A stretch of DNA of 64,000 bases, from positions 434,001 through 498,000 of the forward strand of contig NZ_CP080409.1 in the NCBI RefSeq assembly GCF_019448235.1. Reading direction: 5' to 3'. A model generated the notes under the pieces. It was not told the DNA's origin, ran no database searches, and saw nothing but the letters and a program-made list of their open reading frames with translations. Numbering within the stretch: the stretch's first letter is position 1; each line of letters begins with the position of its first letter. This DNA is from Nocardioides panacisoli (lineage in GTDB: Bacteria > Actinomycetota > Actinomycetes > Propionibacteriales > Nocardioidaceae). The position numbers were made by a program, and so were the translations under genes. This document shows, one piece after another, positions 58,135 through 64,000 of the stretch.

Positions 58135-59766
58135 ATGGCCGGCATCGAACTCGACACGGTACGTCGCTTCGTCGACGTCGCCGTCGATGCACTCGCCGCG
58201 GCCCGTGAGGAGATCGACGCGCTCAACGTCTATCCCGTTCCCGACGGTGACACCGGCACCAACATGTACCTCACCGTCGCCTCGGCCCGCGATGCGCTCG
58301 GCGCCACCGAGCCGACCGCGACCGACCGGTCCGCCGGCCTCGAGGCCTTCGCCCGCGGTGCCCTGCTGGGGGCGCGCGGCAACTCCGGCGTCATCCTGAG
58401 CGAGATGCTCGGCGCGGTCGCGCGACGACTGCGCGACGCCGATGACTCCGAGCGCAACGCGGTGGTGATGGCCGACGGACTCCGCCGGGCCAGCGACGCG
58501 AGCTACGCCGCCGTGGGCGAGCCGGTCGAGGGCACGATGCTGAGCGTGCTCCGAGCCGCGTCGGAGGCCGCCCAGCGCGTGGTCAGCGACGACGACCGGG
58601 CGCGGGCACGCGACGTGTTCACCGCGGCCACCGCCGCCGCGCGCGACGCGCTGGCGCGCACGCCCGAGCAGTTGGAGGTCCTGCGCAACGCCGGCGTGGT
58701 CGACGCCGGCGGCCGGGGCCTGTGCGTGATCCTCGACGCCGCCGAGACCGCCCTGACGGGGAAGCGCCCCGTCGTGGAACCGGCCGCGATCGGCGCCCAC
58801 GCCATCCCGGTGCCGCAGGCGACCGGTGCCGACCTCAGCGCGGACGGACCGGCGTACGAGGTGATGTACCTCCTCGAGGCCGAGGACGACGACGTCCCGG
58901 ACCTGCGGGTCCGGCTCGGTGGGCTCGGCGACTCGGTGGTGGTCGTCGGCGGCGACGGCACCTGGCACGTGCACGTCCACACCGACGACGTGGGCGCGGT
59001 GATCGAGACCGGCCTGGCCGCGGGGCGGCCCCACCGGATCCGCGTCACCCACTTCGCCGAGCAGGCCGAGGCCGACCGGCGCGAACCCGTCGCCCAGCGC
59101 CGCGTCGTGGCCGTCGCAGCGGGTCCCGGACTCGCCGCGATCTTCCGGGAGGCCGGTGCCGTCGTCGTCGAGGGGCGTCCCGGCGTACGCCCGTCGACCG
59201 GTGAGCTGCTGGAGGCGATCACCGAGTGCCGCGCCCGCGAGATCATCGTGCTGCCCAACGACGAGAACTCCGTACGGGCGGCCCGCATGGCAGCGAGCAC
59301 GGCCGAGCTGGACGACACCGATGCCCGGGGGATCCGCGTCTCGGTCATCCCGACGCGGGCCCAGGTGCAGGGCCTGGCGGCCCTGGCGGTGCACGAGCCG
59401 GGGCGCGCCTTCGACCAGGACGTCACCGAGATGACGGCGACCGCCCGCCACGTGCGCGACGGTGCCGTCACGCTCGCCGCCCGGACGGCCATGACCTCCG
59501 CCGGGCCGTGCGAGGAGGGCGACGCGCTCGGTGTGGTCTCCGGGGACTTCGTCATCGTCGGCAACGAGCTCGCCGAGGTCACGCGCGGGGTGCTGACCCG
59601 GCTGCTGGCGCCCGGCGGGGAGCTGGTGACGCTGGCGTCCGGTGTGGACGGCGCCGACCTCGCCGACACCACGGCGGCCTGGGTCGAGGCGGAGTACCCC
59701 CACGTCGACGTGGTGGTCTATGACGGCGGCCAGGAGCGCTACCCCCTCCTGATGTCGGTGGAGTGA
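58135..59766 (+). CDS. DAK2-domain protein, fatty acid kinase FakA-like
   Basis: 543 aa. N-terminal DhaL/DAK2 kinase domain: VYPVPDGDTGTNMYLT holds the Asp residues that bind Mg-ATP, and GALLGARGNSGVILSEML plus GTMLSVLRAA follow. The C-terminal part (about 230-543) is the FakA-type middle and Dak1-like region (VVVVGGDGTWHVHVHTDDVGAVIE; ECRAREIIVLPNDENS). FakA phosphorylates fatty acids bound by a FakB partner. ATG 58135 is chosen over an in-frame GTG 9 bp upstream. RecG follows, as in many gram-positive genomes. Confidence 0.9.
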   Translation: MAGIELDTVRRFVDVAVDALAAAREEIDALNVYPVPDGDTGTNMYLTVASARDALGATEPTATDRSAGLEAFARGALLGARGNSGVILSEMLGAVARRLRDADDSERNAVVMADGLRRASDASYAAVGEPVEGTMLSVLRAASEAAQRVVSDDDRARARDVFTAATAAARDALARTPEQLEVLRNAGVVDAGGRGLCVILDAAETALTGKRPVVEPAAIGAHAIPVPQATGADLSADGPAYEVMYLLEAEDDDVPDLRVRLGGLGDSVVVVGGDGTWHVHVHTDDVGAVIETGLAAGRPHRIRVTHFAEQAEADRREPVAQRRVVAVAAGPGLAAIFREAGAVVVEGRPGVRPSTGELLEAITECRAREIIVLPNDENSVRAARMAASTAELDDTDARGIRVSVIPTRAQVQGLAALAVHEPGRAFDQDVTEMTATARHVRDGAVTLAARTAMTSAGPCEEGDALGVVSGDFVIVGNELAEVTRGVLTRLLAPGGELVTLASGVDGADLADTTAAWVEAEYPHVDVVVYDGGQERYPLLMSVE

Positions 59767-59781
59767 GGTGGCCGACCCCCG

Positions 59782-62013
59782 ATGATCACCCTCACCTCGT
59801 CGATCACCGCGGTGATCGGCGCCAACGCCGCGAAGCGCAAGAAGGTCGAGCAGGGACTGGGCCTCCACACCGTCGGCGACCTGCTCGACCACTTCCCGCG
59901 GCGGTACCTCGACACCGGCAACCTGACCGCCGTCGGTGACCTGCAGGTCGGGCAGATGCTCTGCGTGGTGGGTGAGGTCGTGCAGTGCGACACCCGCACC
60001 TACCGCGACCGACGGTCGGGGCGTACGGCATACCGCGTGGAGGCGATGCTGCAGACCGACGGTCCGCGTCTGAAGATGACCTTCTTCGCGAAGAACAAGG
60101 GCACCGCGGGATGGCACGCCCGCCGGGTCGCGGTGGGCAACCGCGGCGTCTTCCTCGGCAAGGCGGACCGGTTCCGCGACCAGTGGCAGCTGGTCAACCC
60201 GTCGCTGACCGTCTTCGGGATGGCCGACGAGACCGTGGAGGGCGCCCTGCCCGACGAGATCGGGGACCTCTACCCGATCTACCCGCTGACCAAGGGCGTC
60301 GAGTCCTGGGACCTCCTCCGGGCCGTGCGGTTCGCCCGCTCGGTCCTCGAGGAGATCCCCGAGGTCCTGCCGCCCCCGGTCCGGGAGAAGTACGCCGTGC
60401 TCGACGTCGCGACCGCCTACGACTGGGTCCACACCCCGGCCGACCGGCACCAGGTCACCCGCGCGCTGCACCGCTTCCGCTTCGCCGAGGCCCTGGTCAC
60501 CCAACTCGTCCTCGGCCGGCGACGCCGCGCGGTGCAGGAGCTGGGCGCCACGATCCGCACCGGCGGCGACGGCGCCCTGGTGACGGCGTTCGACGACCGG
60601 CTGCCGTTCGAGCTCACCACGGGCCAGCGTGAGGTGGGGGAGGAGATCACCCGTGACCTCGCCGCACCACACCCGATGAACCGACTGCTCCAGGGTGAGG
60701 TCGGCTCGGGCAAGACGCTCGTCGCGCTCCGCGCGATGCTCCGAGTCGTGGACTCCGGTGGCCAGGCCGCTCTCCTGGCGCCGACCGAGGTGCTGGCCCA
60801 GCAGCACCACCGCTCGATCAGCGCGATGCTCGGCGAGCTGGGCGAGGGCGGCACCATCTTCGGCTCCGCGGAGGGTACGCGGGTGGACCTGCTGACGGGG
60901 TCGATGACCAAGGGCCAGCGCCGGGAGCCGCTGCTGCGCATCGCCAGCGGCGAGGCCGGCATCGTGATCGGCACCCATGCGCTCCTCCAGGACGAGGTCA
61001 CCTTCGCCGACCTGGGCCTGGTGGTCGTGGACGAGCAGCACCGCTTCGGCGTCGAGCAGCGTGCCGCCCTCACCGAGAAGGCGGTCGTCCCACCGCACCT
61101 GCTGGTCATGACCGCGACCCCGATCCCGCGCACGGTGGCGATGACGGTCTTCGGCGACCTCGACGTCTCGACCCTCCGTGAGCTGCCCGGCGGGCGCGCC
61201 CCCATCCAGACCAACGTGGTTCCGCTCGCCGAGCAGCCCTCGTGGATCGAGCGGGTGTGGCAACGGGTGCGCGAGGAGGTCGAGGCCGGGCACCAGGTCT
61301 ACGTCGTGTGCCCTCGGATCTCGGCGGAGGACCTCGAGCTCGGCGTCACCGTCATCGACCACGACGAGGACGGTGAGCCGGTCACCACCGCACCGGGGGA
61401 GTCGGCCGCCGTCGAGGACGTCGTACCGCGGCTCACGGCCGGGCCGCTCCCGAACTGCCGGATCGGTCGGCTGCACGGCAAGCTCCCCGCGGAGGAGAAG
61501 GACGCCACGATGCGGGCCTTCGCCGCCGGCGAGATCGACGTACTGGTCTCGACGACCGTGATCGAGGTCGGCGTCGACGTCGCCAACGCCACCACGATGG
61601 TGATCCTTGACGCGGACCGCTTCGGCGTCTCGCAGCTGCACCAGCTGCGGGGCCGGGTCGGCCGTGGTGGCCACCACGGGTTGTGCCTCCTCGTCAGCCA
61701 CGCGGAGGACCCCGAGTCGCCGGCCCGGGTGCGTCTCGACGCGGTGGCAGCGAGCTCGGACGGCTTCGCGTTGAGCCGCATCGACCTGGAGCAGCGGCGC
61801 GAGGGCGACGTGCTCGGCGCGAGCCAGGCAGGTCGGCGGTCGAGCCTGACGAACCTGAAGGTGCTGCGCGACGAGGACACCATCGTCGACGCGCGGGACG
61901 CTGCGGCCGAGTTGCTGGACGAGGACCGGGACCTGGGCCGGTGGCCCCTGCTGGCTGACGCGGTGCGGGAGCTGGAGCTCTCCCAGCAGGGCGACTTCGT
62001 GGACAAGTCGTGA
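59782..62013 (+). CDS. recG: ATP-dependent DNA helicase RecG
   Basis: 743 aa. An N-terminal wedge/OB region (LQVGQMLCVVGEVVQCDTRTY) is followed by helicase motifs: Walker A GEVGSGKTLVALRAM, DEQHRFGVEQRAAL (DExH-type box), TATPIPRTVAMTVFGDLDVS, and the C-terminal motif VIEVGVDVANATTMVILDADRFGVSQLHQLRGRVGRGG. It remodels stalled replication forks and Holliday junctions. It follows the DAK2 gene by 15 bp. Confidence 0.96.
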   Translation: MITLTSSITAVIGANAAKRKKVEQGLGLHTVGDLLDHFPRRYLDTGNLTAVGDLQVGQMLCVVGEVVQCDTRTYRDRRSGRTAYRVEAMLQTDGPRLKMTFFAKNKGTAGWHARRVAVGNRGVFLGKADRFRDQWQLVNPSLTVFGMADETVEGALPDEIGDLYPIYPLTKGVESWDLLRAVRFARSVLEEIPEVLPPPVREKYAVLDVATAYDWVHTPADRHQVTRALHRFRFAEALVTQLVLGRRRRAVQELGATIRTGGDGALVTAFDDRLPFELTTGQREVGEEITRDLAAPHPMNRLLQGEVGSGKTLVALRAMLRVVDSGGQAALLAPTEVLAQQHHRSISAMLGELGEGGTIFGSAEGTRVDLLTGSMTKGQRREPLLRIASGEAGIVIGTHALLQDEVTFADLGLVVVDEQHRFGVEQRAALTEKAVVPPHLLVMTATPIPRTVAMTVFGDLDVSTLRELPGGRAPIQTNVVPLAEQPSWIERVWQRVREEVEAGHQVYVVCPRISAEDLELGVTVIDHDEDGEPVTTAPGESAAVEDVVPRLTAGPLPNCRIGRLHGKLPAEEKDATMRAFAAGEIDVLVSTTVIEVGVDVANATTMVILDADRFGVSQLHQLRGRVGRGGHHGLCLLVSHAEDPESPARVRLDAVAASSDGFALSRIDLEQRREGDVLGASQAGRRSSLTNLKVLRDEDTIVDARDAAAELLDEDRDLGRWPLLADAVRELELSQQGDFVDKS

Positions 62014-62074
62014 GACCGCGGCACGAGGGGCGCCGGGGCGAGGCACCGCAGGAGCCACGAGCGGGGAGCAGGGC

Positions 62075-62656
62075 GTGACCCGGATCATCGCCGGCAGCGC
62101 CGGAGGGCTCCGTCTCGAGACGCCGCGGGGGAGCGGCACCCGACCGACGAGCGACCGCGTCAGGGAGGCGCTCTTCTCCGCGATCGAGTCGCGGTGGGAC
62201 CTCGACGGCGCGCGCTTCCTCGACCTGTACGCCGGGTCCGGTGCCCTGGGCCTGGAGGCCTGGTCCCGTGGCGCCGAGGCGGTGACCCTCGTCGAGTCCG
62301 ATCGTCGGGCGGCGGACCTGATCACTGCCAACGCGGCCACGATCGGGTGCCGCGATGCCGAGGTGCTCCACCGGCCCGTCGCCGCCGTGCTCGCTGCCGC
62401 CGCGCCACGGGCCTACGACGTCGTCGTCGCCGACCCGCCGTACGCCGTGGACGAGGCCGTGCTGGCCGAGGACCTCGCCTCGCTCGCCACCCACGACTGG
62501 CTCGCGCCGGAGGCGCTGGTGGTCGTCGAGCGCAGCGCGCGCAGCCCCGCCCCGACCTGGCCGCCGGGACTCGTGCCGCTCCGTGGGAAGCGGGGACACC
62601 GCCGCTACGGCGAGACCGCCCTCTGGTTCGCCGAGTGGCACCCCGAAGTGCACTGA
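62075..62656 (+). CDS. rsmD: 16S rRNA (guanine966-N2)-methyltransferase
   Basis: 193 aa, GTG start. RIIAGSAGGLRLETPRG and RPTSDRVREALFSAIES are RsmD signatures; SAM-binding motif FLDLYAGSGALGLEAWSRGA; catalytic DPPY in VVADPPYAVDEAVLAEDL. It methylates G966 of 16S rRNA. RsmD-CoaD pairing is widely conserved. Confidence 0.94.
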   Translation: MTRIIAGSAGGLRLETPRGSGTRPTSDRVREALFSAIESRWDLDGARFLDLYAGSGALGLEAWSRGAEAVTLVESDRRAADLITANAATIGCRDAEVLHRPVAAVLAAAAPRAYDVVVADPPYAVDEAVLAEDLASLATHDWLAPEALVVVERSARSPAPTWPPGLVPLRGKRGHRRYGETALWFAEWHPEVH

Positions 62657-62722
62657 GCCCGGATTGAGGCTTCTCGTGACGCCGCGAGGCGGTGGATCCG
62701 GGCCACGCACTACGGTGGCCGC

Positions 62723-63226
62723 ATGCGACGCGCGGTCTGCCCGGGGTCCTTCGACCCGGTCACCAACGGACACATCGACATCTTCCGGCGAGCGGCCGAC
62801 CTCTTCGACGAGGTGGTCGTCGCGGTCGGCGTCAACAAGTCCAAGACGACCTCCTCGGGCCGGTTCTTCACCCCCGAGGAGCGCATGGCGATGCTCGACG
62901 ACGCCGTCGCGCCGTGGGACAACGTGCGGGTGCAGGGGTTCAGCGGCCTGGTGACCGACTTCTGCCTCGAGATCGGCGCCCAGGCGATCGTCAAGGGACT
63001 CCGTGGCGCCACCGACTACGACTACGAGCTGCAGATGGCGCAGATGAACTCCCACCTGACCGAGGTCGAGACGGTCTTCTTGATGACCGATCCGAGCATG
63101 TCGTTCGTGTCCTCCAGCCTCGTCAAGGAGGTCGCGGCGTTCGGCGGCGACGTGGCGGAGTTCGTGCCGCCGCAGGTCCTGTCGGCGCTGACGGAGCGCA
63201 TCGCCGAGCGTGCTCGTGGCGAGTGA
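62723..63226 (+). CDS. coaD: Phosphopantetheine adenylyltransferase
   Basis: 167 aa. CPGSFDPVTNGHIDIFRRAADLFDEVVVAV contains the TxGH nucleotidyltransferase motif (TNGH); LRGATDYDYELQMAQMN and SFVSSSLVKEVAAFGGDV follow. It makes dephospho-CoA from 4'-phosphopantetheine and ATP, the penultimate step of CoA synthesis. It lies 66 bp after rsmD. Confidence 0.96.
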   Translation: MRRAVCPGSFDPVTNGHIDIFRRAADLFDEVVVAVGVNKSKTTSSGRFFTPEERMAMLDDAVAPWDNVRVQGFSGLVTDFCLEIGAQAIVKGLRGATDYDYELQMAQMNSHLTEVETVFLMTDPSMSFVSSSLVKEVAAFGGDVAEFVPPQVLSALTERIAERARGE

Positions 63227-63278
63227 CCCGATTTTGCTGCGCCCAGCGCCCGGGCCGTACCATTCAGGGTGATCTGTC

Positions 63279-63893
63279 GTGACCGGAACCGAAGGTGAAC
63301 CCCTGACTGAGTTGGACCCCCGAGCGCCGCTCGTGCTCGACACCCGCGAGCTCGGTCGCCGCGCGGGGTCCCAACGCCAGGTGTCGCCCACGGTGCCGGC
63401 CCCGGCAGATCTGGGCATCGACGTCCTCTCGGTCGCCGAGGGAGCGCCGGTCGAACTCGACCTGCGCCTCGAAGCGGTCATGGAGGGGGTGTTGGTCACC
63501 GGCACGGCCATGGCCGTGGTCGAGGGCGAATGTGCACGGTGCCTGGAGCCGATCCGCGACCCGGTCGAGGTGACGCTGCAGGAGCTGTTCGTCTACGACG
63601 ATGCCGATGACCAGGACACCCCCGACGGGGAGGACGACGAGACCAGCATGCTCCAGGGGGACCTGCTCGACCTGGAACCCCTGCTGCGGGATGCGGTGGT
63701 GCTCGCACTGCCGTTCCAGCCCTTGTGCCGGGAGGACTGTCCCGGGCTGTGCCCCGAGTGCGGGGTGCGCCTGGCCGATGAGCCCGACCACCAGCACGAG
63801 GCACCCGTGGACCCGCGGTGGGCGAAGCTGGCCGAGCTGCCGGAACTGGCACGGCTGGACGGCGACGCCGACCGCACGACTGACGAGAACTGA
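63279..63893 (+). CDS. DUF177/YceD-family protein
   Basis: 204 aa, GTG start. Cys-rich elements CARCLEPI and LCREDCPGLCPECG, plus the acidic stretch DDADDQDTPDGEDDET, are typical of YceD/DUF177 proteins encoded just before rpmF. YceD is linked to 23S rRNA accumulation in plants and E. coli. The next gene is indeed rpmF, 43 bp downstream. Confidence 0.9.
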   Translation: MTGTEGEPLTELDPRAPLVLDTRELGRRAGSQRQVSPTVPAPADLGIDVLSVAEGAPVELDLRLEAVMEGVLVTGTAMAVVEGECARCLEPIRDPVEVTLQELFVYDDADDQDTPDGEDDETSMLQGDLLDLEPLLRDAVVLALPFQPLCREDCPGLCPECGVRLADEPDHQHEAPVDPRWAKLAELPELARLDGDADRTTDEN

Positions 63894-63936
63894 CGGTGAA
63901 GCACCGGGCGAGGCCCGGCGAGACGAGGAGAAGACA

Positions 63937-64000
63937 GTGGCTGTTCCCAAGCGGAAGATGTCGCGCAGCAACACGCGGCACCGCCGTTCGCAGTGGAAGG
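63937..64000 (+). CDS. rpmF: 50S ribosomal protein L32 (3' end beyond window)
   Basis: Only the first 21 residues are visible, from a GTG start: AVPKRKMSRSNTRHRRSQWK, the well-conserved L32 N terminus. GAGGAGAAG lies just upstream. It is cut by the window end. Confidence 0.95.
   Translation, partial: MAVPKRKMSRSNTRHRRSQWK

Noticed and set aside
57961..62340. Very long open frame on the minus strand across the DAK2, recG and rsmD genes (1459 codons)
   Set aside because: It is antisense to well-recognised genes, and its protein is a biased Arg/Gly/His/Val/Asp-rich sequence without domains; GC-rich codon usage produces such shadows.

Overview
The window is high-GC actinobacterial DNA, most like a Nocardioides-type member of the Nocardioidaceae. 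This rests on GC-rich codon use with frequent GTG starts, a HU protein with a lysine-rich tail, an F420-type guanylyltransferase, and the actinobacterial neighbourhoods FAH-gltX and leuCD-hupB-cofC-plsC-gpsA-ddl-thiL-rpmB-recG-rsmD-coaD-rpmF. Species cannot be fixed from the sequence alone.

Left chromosomal arm (1-15.6 kb): the 3' part of an M14 zinc carboxypeptidase, then a biotin block on the minus strand: bioB-bioA-bioF-bioD and the ECF biotin importer bioY-bioM-bioN. A divergent TetR gene fits BioQ. Two perfect 6-3-6 palindromes (CTGAAC-N3-GTTCAG) sit upstream of bioB and between bioY and the TetR gene, so synthesis and uptake probably share one repressor. Next come a glucose-6-phosphate dehydrogenase, a MOSC protein, a gene whose 3' end is duplicated around a small Cys-rich ORF, FAH-gltX, a CPBP protease, and tRNA-Gln(CTG) and tRNA-Glu(CTC).

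Genomic island (15,663-40,436, about 24.7 kb): a tyrosine integrase abuts tRNA-Glu, and a 42-bp exact copy of the tRNA 3' half lies at 40,395-40,436, so both attachment sites are visible. The left third is a minus-strand module of SSB, three unknown proteins, a Xis-like HTH protein and the integrase. It is followed by a lone plus-strand gene with a PD-(D/E)XK-like N terminus, an IS110 element, a tRNA-Thr-like 3' fragment and an IS256 remnant. The rest is metabolic cargo: a P450 with a TetR; a divergent AraC regulator beside ferredoxin-CYP153-ferredoxin reductase-aldehyde dehydrogenase-SDR, a set able to take an alkane or alkyl chain to a carboxylic acid; then an LCAD-like acyl-CoA dehydrogenase, TetR, thioesterase, acyltransferase, a transglutaminase-like/BtrH-like gene pair and another TetR. 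The right end is decayed and includes a frameshifted TetR remnant. No conjugation ATPase or relaxase was recognised.

Right chromosomal arm (40.4-64 kb): the displaced terminator of tRNA-Glu, a membrane diguanylate cyclase, an Ada-AlkA/Ogt alkylation-repair pair, LemA and an M48 protease, a Nudix hydrolase, an IclR regulator divergent from leuCD, hupB with a 15-bp-periodic tail, cofC, plsC, gpsA, a Cys/Met-metabolism PLP enzyme, ddl, a DUF3515 lipoprotein, an HTH-less Lrp-like protein, thiL, rpmB, a FakA-like DAK2 protein, recG, rsmD, coaD, a YceD/DUF177 protein and the start of rpmF.
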